Shown here: positions 16,656 through 24,686 of the stretch, one piece after another
Layout: each line of letters begins with the position of its first letter
Numbering within the stretch: the first letter of the stretch is position 1
Assembly: GCA_965232575.1 (NCBI GenBank)
Contig: CBDDPZ010000008.1
Location: 806,001 to 870,000 of the forward strand
Source of the DNA: Bin5 sp965232575
GTDB lineage: Bacteria; Chloroflexota; Anaerolineae; Caldilineales; Caldilineaceae
DNA length: 64,000 nucleotides
Direction: 5' to 3'
Translations under genes and position numbers: made by a program
Notes under the pieces: model-generated
What the model was told of the DNA's origin: nothing
The model's database searches: none
Seen by the model: the letters and a program-made list of their open reading frames with translations, nothing else

Positions 16656-16724
16656 TGGGGGAACGGCCGGGGAATGGCCGGGAAACCCCTGGGGTTCCCC
16701 CGATTTTCCCCTGGGGTTTCCCTG
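16656..16724. repeat. GGGGAAACCCC-type repeat, intergenic copy
   Basis: The sequence has alternating G and C runs, for example GGAAACCCCTGGGGTTCCCC and CCCTGGGGTTTCCC. It lies upstream of the SpoIID gene (minus) and of tsaE (plus), and is the same type as the in-gene tract at 11806-11882. Confidence 0.6.
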
Positions 16725-16860
16725 GCTTGTGTGCTTTCCACGAGCAACTAATCTTTATTGTAACAGGAACGCAATAATTCCTGCATTTGGCTTTGCGGCA
16801 AAGTGAGGGGTACAATCGCAAGCGTGAGGGTATCGATTCCGAACTTCGGGCCGCCGGGCA

Positions 16861-16893
16861 TCACTGGGATCGCGGGCGGGACGCCCGCAGGCC
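16861..16893. repeat. GCGGGCG palindromic repeat, intergenic copy
   Basis: TCACTGGGATCGCGGGCG (16861-16878) is identical to 22320-22337. It is followed by GGACGCCCGC, completing the palindrome. It ends 23 bases before the tsaE start and could fold in the 5' leader of that transcript. Confidence 0.65.
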
Positions 16894-16915
16894 GGTCCCG
16901 TGACGGGCGGCGGAC

Positions 16916-17665
16916 TTGTCAGAGATCAATTGGGTGAACGATCACTTCCGCTTCCCGATCTTATCCTCTTCTCCCTCGGACACTCAAAATCTCGGCGAAC
17001 TGCTGGGGCGGGCGATTCGTTGTCCGCAACTGCCTGGCATCGGCGAGCGGCCGCGAACCACCGGCGCCCTGATCGGTCTTGTGGGCGAGCTGGGCGCAGG
17101 CAAGACGACTTTTGCGCAGGGTCTGGCTAGGGGATTGGGCGTGCAGGCGCGCGTCACCAGCCCGACATTTACCCTGATCAACGAATATACGTCCCCGACA
17201 GAAGACGTGCGTCTGTTCCACGTGGATAGTTACCGGCTGTCCGCCGACAGAGAGTCCCTGGCCGGCGAGATGTACGGGTTGGGCATGGAGGAGATTCTTG
17301 ATATCGTCGACGAGGCGTCGTTCGACGACTGGGCGCGCCCGCCGGACCCTGCCGCTATTCGCCATGTCGTCGTTATAGAATGGGCTGACCGCCTTGTCGG
17401 GCTGCTGCCGGCCGACCGCCTCATGGTCTGTTTCGACAGCCGCGCAGACGGGCAAACTTCAAAGGTCACTGATGGCGGCAGACCGCCCGTTGCCGGTCAA
17501 ATGCGGCCGGCGTATGAAGCGACCGGCGACCAATCGCTGACAATGGACGGCAACGGTTCCCGGCGGACATTGTCCTTCTGTGCGACCGGCCCCCACAGCG
17601 AGGCTTTGCTGTCTGAGATGCGGACGGCGATGGACCGCATCCAGTGGCGAGAATTCATTTGCTGA
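16916..17665 (+). CDS. tsaE: tRNA threonylcarbamoyladenosine biosynthesis ATPase
   Basis: TsaE is the small ATPase that works with TsaB and TsaD to form t6A37 in tRNAs reading ANN codons. The P-loop GELGAGKTT spans residues 57-65, followed by VTSPTFTLINEY and FHVDSYRL, all diagnostic. WADR near 160 is the conserved WPER-like position. At 249 residues it is about 90 longer than typical TsaE. The extra C-terminal part (after residue 180, with HSEALLSEMRTAMDRIQW) has no recognised domain. The start is TTG at 16916; GTG at 16934 is an alternative. tsaB and tsaD are not in the window. Confidence 0.88.
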   Translation: MSEINWVNDHFRFPILSSSPSDTQNLGELLGRAIRCPQLPGIGERPRTTGALIGLVGELGAGKTTFAQGLARGLGVQARVTSPTFTLINEYTSPTEDVRLFHVDSYRLSADRESLAGEMYGLGMEEILDIVDEASFDDWARPPDPAAIRHVVVIEWADRLVGLLPADRLMVCFDSRADGQTSKVTDGGRPPVAGQMRPAYEATGDQSLTMDGNGSRRTLSFCATGPHSEALLSEMRTAMDRIQWREFIC

Positions 17666-17692
17666 CAGCGAATTCCTGGTGTGGAGGCGCCG

Positions 17693-18130
17693 ATGGGGTC
17701 CGATAGCGGCCAGGTAGAGCGCTGGATGACGCCGAATCCGCATACCTGCCACCAAGAGGACTCCCTGGCAGACGCCCGCGACCTCATGGCGGAGCGCCGC
17801 TGCCGCCGTCTGCCGGTTGTGGATGACAACGGCCATCTGATCGGCATCGTCAGCCTCGGTGATCTGCGCCAGGCGGCCCCGTCCAGTGTCACTACGCTGA
17901 GCCTGTTCGAGATCAACTATTTTTGGGCGAAGCTGCCTGTCAGCGACGCCATGACCGCCGACCCGGTGACCGTTGCGCCGGACAGTTCAATTGATATCGC
18001 CTGCCGTCTGATGCTGGACTACAGAATCGGCGGGCTGCCCGTGGTGGTGGAACGCAAAGTCGTCGGCATTTTCACCACGACCGACGTACTGCGGTTCGTC
18101 GTCGAGCGCTCTTCCTGGAAAGCCCCCTGA
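17693..18130 (+). CDS. CBS-domain-pair protein
   Basis: The 145-residue product contains two CBS motifs. The first is RWMTPNPHTCHQEDSLADA with RRLPVVDDNGHLIGIVSLGD, and the second is DAMTADPVTVAPDSS with GGLPVVVERKVVGIFTTTD. CBS pairs bind adenosine nucleotides and sense energy or metabolite state. ATG 17693 is chosen because GGAGG stands at 17683-17687 just before it; GTG 17681 lies within that site. It precedes a second CBS protein by 43 bases, so the two are probably co-transcribed and may co-assemble. Confidence 0.85.
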   Translation: MGSDSGQVERWMTPNPHTCHQEDSLADARDLMAERRCRRLPVVDDNGHLIGIVSLGDLRQAAPSSVTTLSLFEINYFWAKLPVSDAMTADPVTVAPDSSIDIACRLMLDYRIGGLPVVVERKVVGIFTTTDVLRFVVERSSWKAP

Positions 18131-18173
18131 TTCGTGACCGGCGTTGCCCAGCGCCCGCACAATGGAGTCATCA

Positions 18174-18641
18174 ATGCACCGCATACTGGTAAACGAAATC
18201 ATGAGCGCGCCGGTGATCACGATTGATCCGGATGCGCTGGCCGTGGATGCCGCGGCGTTGATGGAGGGAAACAATGTGCGCCGCATCATTGTGATCGACC
18301 AGGACGGCTATATGTGCGGAATCGTCACAGACGCCGATGTGCTCGAGGCGGAAACCGCCGAAAGCGTAGCCAGCCGCTACGATCCGGGCCTTGATGAGGT
18401 GTGGCTGACGGTGCGGGATGTGATGACCGCCGACGTCGTTGCGGTCGGGCCGGAAACATCGATCGGTCAGTTGGTAGAGAAGATGATGGAGACCAAGGTC
18501 GGCGGCATCCCTGTGGTCCAGCCGGCAGAGTCCGGCGGCGGGAAACTCCTGCCCATCGGCATCGTTACCGAGACCGATATCTTTCGCCTGATCAGCGAAG
18601 CGTGGCGCGCCGACGAAGCTTCGAACACCAGTGATCAATAA
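18174..18641 (+). CDS. CBS-domain-pair protein
   Basis: This is a second stand-alone CBS pair of 155 residues. The first repeat has NEIMSAPVITIDPDALAVDA and RRIIVIDQDGYMCGIVTDAD; the second has VRDVMTADVVAVGPETSIGQ and IGIVTETDIFR. A loop in repeat two is lengthened by AESGGGKLLP. ATG 18174 is preferred because GGAG at 18164-18167 gives a seven-base spacing; earlier in-frame TTG and ATG codons exist. It has no attached transporter or enzyme domain. The partner may be the neighbouring CBS protein. Confidence 0.83.
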   Translation: MHRILVNEIMSAPVITIDPDALAVDAAALMEGNNVRRIIVIDQDGYMCGIVTDADVLEAETAESVASRYDPGLDEVWLTVRDVMTADVVAVGPETSIGQLVEKMMETKVGGIPVVQPAESGGGKLLPIGIVTETDIFRLISEAWRADEASNTSDQ

Positions 18642-18735
18642 GGGAACTACATATTTTACTGGATTCGTGTGGCGTGAGGGAATTCACTCCAGGTTCCGTT
18701 GACATTTTGAGAAGGCCAGTCAACAAGAACGAGCC

Positions 18736-20199
18736 CTAACCACTATCCACCGCCGTCCGCCAGTCCTCCGGCGTGTCCACATCAACCAGCCACTCGCCCG
18801 GCGCCTCGATCGCGCTGACCTCCCCCGCATGCCGGCGCAGCAGCCTCCCCCCGCCCCGATCGCCCTGGACCTGCCTCAACCGGCCGAAGAAACGCCGGTC
18901 AAAAACCGCTGGCGCGCCGCGTACCGCACCGTCCACCGCGACAGCCGCCAGATCGCTGCCGCCGCGCCATCTCTGCCATAGCCGCCGCAGCAGCGCCGCC
19001 GGAAGGCGGGGCTGGTCCACCGGCAGAAACAGGGCGGCCTCACAAACGGCCGGCAGCGCTTCAACCGCGGCGCGCACAGACCCCGCCTGACCATCCTGCC
19101 AATTCGGGTTGAAAATGACACGCAGACGTCCCCGTCCCGCCTCGCGCAGGGGGCCCAGCGCAGCCTCCACCTGCTCACCGACCGCGCCGGTAACCACAAC
19201 CGTTTCCGAAGCGCCGCTCTCGAGCGCGATGCGGGCGGCACGCGTCACCAGCGGCTCCTCCTGCCAGCGCAGCAGCTGTTTCGGCTGCCCCATCCTGCGG
19301 CTCTCTCCTGCGGCCAGCACAACAGCCGTCGTCGCGCCCCAGCGCTCGCGAATGGCCGTCCGGCTCTCCGTCCCCACCGCGCCGATGAGCGCCGGCTGAT
19401 TCTGCTGTGACAAACGGTGGGCGATCAGCCGTGCCGCCGCCAGCCTGGGCGCGCTCTCCGCCTTGTTCAGCAGCGGGATCAGTCTCGCGCCCCAAGGTCG
19501 GGACGCGCTGCCGGGTGGTGTTCTCTCTCCTCTCTCCTCCCTGCTCTCTCCTCGCCCGTAAGGTTCCACCAGAAGCCGTCCCAGCATGCGCGGTGTCAGG
19601 CGCGTCGACGCGTCCTCTTCTTGCAGAAGGGCGCGCACCTGTTCAGGCCGGTGCACGTATGGTTCGTCCAGGGGCAGCCCCAGCCCATCGAGACCTGCCA
19701 CCGGGACCAGATGGGTCGTACAGGCGGGGATGACCGGCTCGTGGGACGCGGGCGCCTTTACCGGGCGGCGGCGGCTGCCATCGCCTTCGATAGCGATCAG
19801 ACTGATGCCGAGATCACCGGCCCGCGCCGCCAGCGCGTCCACGATCTCCGGGGGTAGGCCCTGGCGTTTGGAATCTGTCGGAGATGCAGTTGTTGGGCTG
19901 TCGCCGGCTCCAGCGGACCGGCCACCGGGCGGCGACCAGACCAGGCAGTGCCCGTGTCGCGCCAGTTGCGCTTCCAGCGCAGCCCAGTCAATCGCGTCGG
20001 GCTTTACTTCGAGACGGGCCGGCGCCTGCTCCGCCTGGGCGGCGAAAATGTGGGTGGTCGTGGTGGTGACGACGCGGCGGCCGCGGGCGACGGCCTCGTC
20101 CGCCAGCCGGAAGAGCGCGCTCGTCTTGCCCCCGGCGCCGACCAGTGTGACGACGGAAAGCGCCTCCGACGGCAGTCGCAGAGCATGGTGGAGTTGCAT
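18736..20199 (-). CDS. YqeC-like / MocA-like fusion for molybdenum hydroxylase maturation
   Basis: The 487-residue protein joins two accessory functions. Residues 1-280 resemble YqeC (SVVTLVGAGGKTSALFRLAD P-loop-like motif, VVTTTTTHIF, IAIEGDGSRRRPVKAP). YqeC is linked to maturation of selenium- or molybdenum-dependent hydroxylases. Residues from about 290 resemble MocA, the cytidylyltransferase of the Mo cofactor (AVVLAAGESRRMGQPKQLL, VDQPRL, WLVDVDTPEDW). A purine-rich low-complexity stretch (GRGESREERGERTPPG) sits between conserved YqeC blocks. The start is the ATG at 20197-20199. It follows the Mo-hydroxylase gene by 20 bases and probably serves it. Confidence 0.82.
   Translation of the reverse strand: MQLHHALRLPSEALSVVTLVGAGGKTSALFRLADEAVARGRRVVTTTTTHIFAAQAEQAPARLEVKPDAIDWAALEAQLARHGHCLVWSPPGGRSAGAGDSPTTASPTDSKRQGLPPEIVDALAARAGDLGISLIAIEGDGSRRRPVKAPASHEPVIPACTTHLVPVAGLDGLGLPLDEPYVHRPEQVRALLQEEDASTRLTPRMLGRLLVEPYGRGESREERGERTPPGSASRPWGARLIPLLNKAESAPRLAAARLIAHRLSQQNQPALIGAVGTESRTAIRERWGATTAVVLAAGESRRMGQPKQLLRWQEEPLVTRAARIALESGASETVVVTGAVGEQVEAALGPLREAGRGRLRVIFNPNWQDGQAGSVRAAVEALPAVCEAALFLPVDQPRLPAALLRRLWQRWRGGSDLAAVAVDGAVRGAPAVFDRRFFGRLRQVQGDRGGGRLLRRHAGEVSAIEAPGEWLVDVDTPEDWRTAVDSG
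18738..18755. repeat. CTAACCACTATCCACCG repeat at the 3' end of the YqeC-MocA gene
   Basis: A single short copy of the CCACTAT unit overlaps the stop region of the minus-strand gene. The same unit occurs at 10061-10116 and 45657-45695. Confidence 0.45.
19520..19556. repeat. GAGA-type tract inside the YqeC-MocA gene
   Basis: TTCTCTCTCCTCTCTCCTCC and CTGCTCTCTCCTCGCCC lie in the coding strand complement. They encode the charged GESREERGERT insertion and match the style of the tract at 10671-10728. Confidence 0.55.
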
Positions 20200-20219
20200 G
20201 GGGAACCGCGTATCGGGTC

Positions 20220-21299
20220 TCAGTGCTGTGGCTGGCCGTTCACCGCCAGCCCCGTCTGGCCCCAGTGACCGTCGATCTCTTTCTCGCCGTCTCGCATCGC
20301 CAGCAGCAATGCGTCCTGGTCGACCGGCAGGGCCAGACAGCGAACGCCCACAGCGTTGCAGATGGCGTTGGTGATCGCCGGGCTGATGGGGATCGAGCTG
20401 ATCTCGCCCACGCCCTTGGCGCCATACGGCCCATCTGCGGTCGGATGTTCGACGATGTGGCTGTCCATCTGCGGCGTCATCTTGATGCCCGGCATCTTGT
20501 ACTGGCCCAGGCGCTCTGTCCAGGGGATGCCGTCTTCGACGATATAGTTCTCGGTCAGGGCGTTGCCGATGCCCATCACGATTCCGCCTTCGATCTGCCC
20601 GAGAAGGCTCAGGGGGTTGGCCCGGCCCACGTCGTGGGCAGAGATCACCCGCTCTACGGCTACCTCGCCGGTTTCGGTATCCACGCTCACCAGCGCGGCG
20701 TGGACCGCGTACGAGAAGGCGAAGTGCATGTCGCCGCCTGTCCCCAGCGGCTGCGTCAGCGGCTTCATCATCGGCGGCAGCGCCGCATCCGGCATCGAAC
20801 CGGTGCGCAGATATTCGCTGGCCGCCTTCACCGAGCTGATGATCGCCGTGTAGCCAGTGCAGCGGCAGTAGGTGTCCTTCAAGCATTCCTTGATTTCCGC
20901 ATCGATCGGGTCCGGGTTCTCGTCCAGCAGCGTCTTGGCCTGCATGATGAACCCGGGCGTGCAGAAGCCGCACTGCGTCGCGCCGTGGCGGATGAAAGCG
21001 TCCTGAAGCGGATGCAGTTCTTGCTCGCAGCCGGAACCGTCCTGGGAGTCGGGCCGCGATTGGGCAAGACCTTCGATCGTCAACACCTGCGCGCCCTGCG
21101 CCTTGAACGCCGGGTAGATGGAGGAGTCGACCGATTGGCCGTCGACAATGACGGTGCAGCAGCCGCATTCGGCCTCATCACAGCCGATTTTGGTTCCGGT
21201 CAGCCCCAGGTCGTAGCGCAAGACCTCGGCCAGGTAGCGGCTGGGCGGTACGTCAAGAGAGCGCTGTGCGCCATTGACGGTCAGAGTAAGTTGTGTCAC
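20220..21299 (-). CDS. [2Fe-2S] subunit fused to the C-terminal end of a molybdenum hydroxylase large subunit
   Basis: Residues 1-165 are a complete CoxS/XdhC-like iron-sulfur subunit. CDEAECGCC carries the plant-type [2Fe-2S] ligands near residue 40, and CGFC with CRCTGY carries the second cluster near 110 and 147. From about residue 190 the sequence switches to the last 170 residues of the molybdopterin subunit (VHAALVSVDTETGEV, AHDVGRANPLSLLGQIEGG, GAKGVGEISSIPISPA with the catalytic Glu). About 600 residues of the Mo subunit are missing. The frame stays open across the join. The start is GTG 21299, overlapping the FAD-subunit stop by four bases. Such a protein could not bind the cofactor normally. 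Confidence 0.8.
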   Translation of the reverse strand: MTQLTLTVNGAQRSLDVPPSRYLAEVLRYDLGLTGTKIGCDEAECGCCTVIVDGQSVDSSIYPAFKAQGAQVLTIEGLAQSRPDSQDGSGCEQELHPLQDAFIRHGATQCGFCTPGFIMQAKTLLDENPDPIDAEIKECLKDTYCRCTGYTAIISSVKAASEYLRTGSMPDAALPPMMKPLTQPLGTGGDMHFAFSYAVHAALVSVDTETGEVAVERVISAHDVGRANPLSLLGQIEGGIVMGIGNALTENYIVEDGIPWTERLGQYKMPGIKMTPQMDSHIVEHPTADGPYGAKGVGEISSIPISPAITNAICNAVGVRCLALPVDQDALLLAMRDGEKEIDGHWGQTGLAVNGQPQH

Positions 21300-22209
21300 G
21301 TATGTGCTCCTGTCGGCGCGTCATTCATGCGCGCCCGCTCCACAGCCGTGTGCAGCACTCTCCTCATCAGCACGCCTATCATCTCGCGGCGATACGCCTG
21401 GAACGCGCGGTACTTGCTGGTCTGCAAACTGGCCTGCGTCTGGGCCGCGGCAATGGCATTCTCCACAGTGTCGTCGTCAAATGCCTCGGAATTCGTCAAG
21501 ACCTCTTCCGCCCGGGTGGCGCGAAAGGGGGTCGGGCCGGCGGGCCCTATCGCAATGACGGCATCCTCGACCCGGCGCAAAGCAGCGTCCAATCGGACTC
21601 TGGCGGCGATACCCAGGACCGGCAGCGCGACGCCTTGTGGCCGCATGATGCGGTCGAAGGCATTGCCCGCGCGCGCCGCGGTCGGTCGAAAGCGGAAGGC
21701 GTGCAGCATCTGATCGGGGGCCAAGCGGTTGCGGCCGGGGCCGGCAAAGATGGAGAGCAGCGGCTGCCATGAATGGAGCGCGCCCCGTGCGCTGCGACCT
21801 CGACTTCTGCCTCCAGCGCCAGCAGTCCGATCGTGCCGTCCGCGGCCGGCAGCGCGTGGGCCACATTCCCGCCCAGCGTCGCCACATTGCGCACCTGCGG
21901 CCCGCCGATGACACCGCAGCTTTCGGTCAGGCATCTGGCCTGGGCGCGCAGTAGCGGGCTGCTTTCAATCTGCGTATGGGTGATTCCGGCCCCCAGAACG
22001 ATCCAGCCGTCCTCCTGCGTGATGCGGTCAATGCCGGCGATCTTGGTCACATCCACCAGCGTTTCGGGCGCGGCAGTGTGTTCGGCCTCCATATCGAGGA
22101 TCAGGTCGGTGCCGCCGGCGATGATGCGGGCCTTGTCCTTGTGCTGATGCAGCAGCGAGAGCGCCTCAGCAACAGTTGAAGGGGTGTAGTAGGCTCGCCA
22201 CCGGGGCAT
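21296..22209 (-). pseudogene. FAD-binding subunit of a molybdenum hydroxylase, frameshifted
   Basis: From ATG 22209 (MPRWRAYYTPSTVAEALSLL) the frame matches CoxM/XdhB-type subunits: AGGTDLILDM for FAD binding, LGAGITHTQIE, and GVIGGPQVRNVATLGGNVAH. After EVEVAAHGARS, near 21775, the homologous sequence jumps to another frame (LLSIFAGPGRNRLAPDQML) and runs to the stop at 21296. A single-base indel explains it. The C-terminal CoxM domain is present in that second frame (VENAIAAAQTQASLQTSKYR, AYRREMIGVLMRRVL). It is the first gene of the minus-strand operon. It could be a true pseudogene or a sequencing error. Confidence 0.82.
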
Positions 22210-22319
22210 TGCGCACTTCCTGGTCAAAGATTGAAAAAAATTTGACGAAGTATAGCACAGCAGGTTCACTTCTGGAAACGCACCCCTTCTCTGGCGTGCA
22301 TCCCGGATTTGGGGGCGCC

Positions 22320-22352
22320 TCACTGGGATCGCGGGCGTCTCGCCCGCAGCCT
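22320..22352. repeat. GCGGGCG palindromic repeat, intergenic copy
   Basis: TCACTGGGATCGCGGGCG followed by TCTCGCCCGCAGCC. The first 18 bases are identical to 16861-16878. It lies between divergently oriented genes: the FAD subunit (minus) and a transporter gene (plus). Confidence 0.65.
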
Positions 22353-22419
22353 GTGCAGTTGGACAGAGGCAGCCGGAAACTCGCCCCCATTTTGAATCTC
22401 ACCCGAAAATTTTATCTCC

Positions 22420-22448
22420 TTGACAACACGGAAAGAAAAAACTACGAT
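22420..22448 (+). promoter_or_regulatory. Sigma70-type promoter for the first ABC importer
   Basis: TTGACA at 22420-22425 is followed after 17 bases by TACGAT at 22443-22448; an overlapping TATATA at 22449-22454 could serve instead. The AT-rich spacer stands out from the surrounding GC-rich sequence. A strong ribosome-binding site (AAAGGAG at 22497-22503) precedes the ATG at 22511. Confidence 0.65.
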
Positions 22449-22510
22449 TATATATGCTTTAACTCGGGCAGGTCTGGGTTCCGTGTTTACAACCCCAAAG
22501 GAGAGTAAAA

Positions 22511-24511
22511 ATGAAACCACAACTGCGTATTTTGGCATTTGCGGCCATCTTCATCCTGCTGCTTCCCATGATCGCGGCCTGCGGCGGCGCAGCGCCGGCA
22601 GCGGAAGAAGCAGCCGTCGAGGCTTCCGAGCCTGAACCGGCAGCCGAGGCCGAGAGTACGGAGGCAGAGGCGCCTTCGGCCTACAACGAAGCCCCTATGC
22701 TGGCCGAGATGGTCGCCAACGGGACGTTGCCGCCGGTGGATGAGCGGCTCCCGGCTGAGCCGCAGGTGATTGAACCGGTGGACCGGATTGGCACATACGG
22801 AGGCACCCTGCGCTTCGGAGAGGTCAACCCAATCAATCTTTGGAGCTTCGCCACCCTGCGAATGAATGGCCTTTTCCGCTATGACTTCAGCAACACTCAG
22901 GTCTTTCTGGACATCGCCAAGGACTACTATTTCTCCGACGACTTCAAAACCCTGACCATAGAACTGCGTGAGGGCCATAAATGGTCGGATGGAGAGCCGT
23001 TCACGGTGGACGACATCATGTTCGCCTGGGAAGATGTCGCGTTGAATGAAGAGCTTTCCCCCGCCGGGCCGAGGTCGATCTGGCGCGCCGGAGGCGAGCC
23101 GGCAGTCTTCACCAAGATCAGTGACACGGTGGTTGAAATCAGCTTCAGTGTGCCCTACCCCATCATCATGAACTACCTGGGCCGCACAGGTGTAGCCACC
23201 GACAACAATGTCATCATGCCCAAGCACTGGCTCAAGAAGTGGCACATCGACTACAACGAGGATGCGCAGAAGTTGGCTGAGGAAGAGGGATTTGAGACTT
23301 GGATGCAAGCCTTCAACTTCCACAACCGGCCTCGGAACAACTTCCGGATCGACGGTCCCACCCTCTGGGCCTGGACGACCGAGCAGATCACCAGCGACCG
23401 CGCCATCGTTGTGCGCAATCCGTACTTCCACCAGGTGGACACCGCCGGCAACCAGCTGCCCTATATTGATCGCATCGAGGCCGTGATCACGGGCGACAAG
23501 GAGGTGCAGACGCTCAAGGCCAGCGCCGGTGAATTTGACTTCGAGACCTATTACATCGATATGAAGGATATGTCGGTCTTTCAGCAAGGCGCCGAGCAGG
23601 GAGGTTATCGCGTCGAATTCGCGCAGAACCTCTTCTCCGCCGAGTTGGGTCTGATGCCCAATCGCACCGTCAAAGACCCGGTTCTGAGGGAGTTGTTCAA
23701 CAATCGGGATTTCCGCATTGCCTTGTCGATCAGTATCGACCGCGAGAGCATGAACGACACGCTTTTTTTCGGGCTGGGCAGACCCTTCCCGGCCACCGTC
23801 AATCCCGGTCTGAGCTTCTTCAAGGAGGAGTGGGCCACGACCCACGCGGAGTATGACCCGGAGCGGGCCAACGCGCTTCTCGATTCAATCGGTCTGACCG
23901 AGCGGGACAGCGAGGGGTACCGTCTGCGGCCTGACGGCGAAGGCCGGCTGAGCATGCTGATCCACGTCGGTGTATCGGAAGGCCCCAAGATCGCCATGGC
24001 TGAACTGGTCCGGGATGACTGGGCTGAGGTCGGGCTTGAGGCAATTGTCGAAAATCTGGGTGAGCAGGGCGGTCTGTTCTCGCAACGGCTGGCCACCAAT
24101 GATCTGCAGATTCCGACCTGGCATCTGGACAGAAACGCGTTGTTCGGCCGCTCCCTGGGCAGCAACTACGCTGTCGACCAGACCTCTTTCTGGACCGGAA
24201 CGTGGAAGGACTGGTTCCGGACCAATGGCGAGGAGGGCGTGGAGCCGCCCGAAGAGATCAAGCGGCAGCGGGAAATCTTTGAGCAGTACAAACTGACCGC
24301 TGTCGGCACCGAGGAGTTCGACAGGCTTGGCGCCGAGTACTATGAGTACTTCACCAGCGAAATCCCGATGATCGGCACCATCGGTTTTACGCCGCGGCCG
24401 GTCATCATCAGCAATCGCCTCCACAACGTGCCGTTGGAGGGCGCCGCCTGGATATCGGACAACAATTTCTACGCCCCGTTCATGCCTTCACAGTGGTTTA
24501 TTGAAGAGTAA
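22511..24511 (+). CDS. ABC transporter substrate-binding lipoprotein, family 5
   Basis: The 666-residue protein has a lipoprotein signal peptide (FILLLPMIAAC, lipobox cysteine near 23), then an Ala/Glu-rich linker typical of surface lipoproteins. The SBP family 5 fold follows (LTIELREGHKWSDGEPFTVD, ADLNAL-like LLDSIGL). Family 5 proteins bind peptides, oligosaccharides, nickel or opines and deliver them to DppBCDF-type importers. At 666 residues it is longer than peptide binders (about 540), as seen in several oligosaccharide-binding members. The two permeases and two ATPases of the same operon start at 27652. The intervening sugar-type dehydrogenase genes suggest a carbohydrate-related ligand, an inference only. 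Confidence 0.88.
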   Translation: MKPQLRILAFAAIFILLLPMIAACGGAAPAAEEAAVEASEPEPAAEAESTEAEAPSAYNEAPMLAEMVANGTLPPVDERLPAEPQVIEPVDRIGTYGGTLRFGEVNPINLWSFATLRMNGLFRYDFSNTQVFLDIAKDYYFSDDFKTLTIELREGHKWSDGEPFTVDDIMFAWEDVALNEELSPAGPRSIWRAGGEPAVFTKISDTVVEISFSVPYPIIMNYLGRTGVATDNNVIMPKHWLKKWHIDYNEDAQKLAEEEGFETWMQAFNFHNRPRNNFRIDGPTLWAWTTEQITSDRAIVVRNPYFHQVDTAGNQLPYIDRIEAVITGDKEVQTLKASAGEFDFETYYIDMKDMSVFQQGAEQGGYRVEFAQNLFSAELGLMPNRTVKDPVLRELFNNRDFRIALSISIDRESMNDTLFFGLGRPFPATVNPGLSFFKEEWATTHAEYDPERANALLDSIGLTERDSEGYRLRPDGEGRLSMLIHVGVSEGPKIAMAELVRDDWAEVGLEAIVENLGEQGGLFSQRLATNDLQIPTWHLDRNALFGRSLGSNYAVDQTSFWTGTWKDWFRTNGEEGVEPPEEIKRQREIFEQYKLTAVGTEEFDRLGAEYYEYFTSEIPMIGTIGFTPRPVIISNRLHNVPLEGAAWISDNNFYAPFMPSQWFIEE

Positions 24512-24533
24512 GGGGTAGCGAGGAGAACAGTGC

Positions 24534-24570
24534 AACACCCTGTTTTCGCCGCGGGTGAAAGCAGGGTGTT
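24534..24570 (+). terminator. Stable hairpin after the substrate-binding protein gene
   Basis: AACACCCTG (24534-24542) pairs exactly with CAGGGTGTT (24562-24570), with additional TTTC/GAAA pairing inside. The T-run after it is poor, so it may attenuate rather than fully end transcription. This is a common way to give the binding protein excess over the rest of the importer. Confidence 0.55.
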
Positions 24571-24686
24571 CTTACTGTTCGTCAGCGCTCCATATTAGTC
24601 AGCCTGTTACGCCGTTTCACTTCCATTAGAAGATTAAGAAAGGAGAGGCCGGGATCGCCTTGTGATTTCCCCGCGCCGATTTCATA

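Noticed and set aside
16781..16816. TACAAT-type promoter upstream of tsaE
   Set aside because: The nearest -35-like hexamer (TTTGGC) is 19 bases away and poor.
18736..21168. Single 810-codon minus-strand frame covering two genes
   Set aside because: Only the part from 20199 onward is YqeC-MocA; the first 323 codons are an out-of-frame reading of the iron-sulfur gene.
20223..21713. 496-codon plus-strand frame opposite the iron-sulfur subunit
   Set aside because: Opposes clear [2Fe-2S] and FAD-subunit sequence; explained by high GC codon structure.
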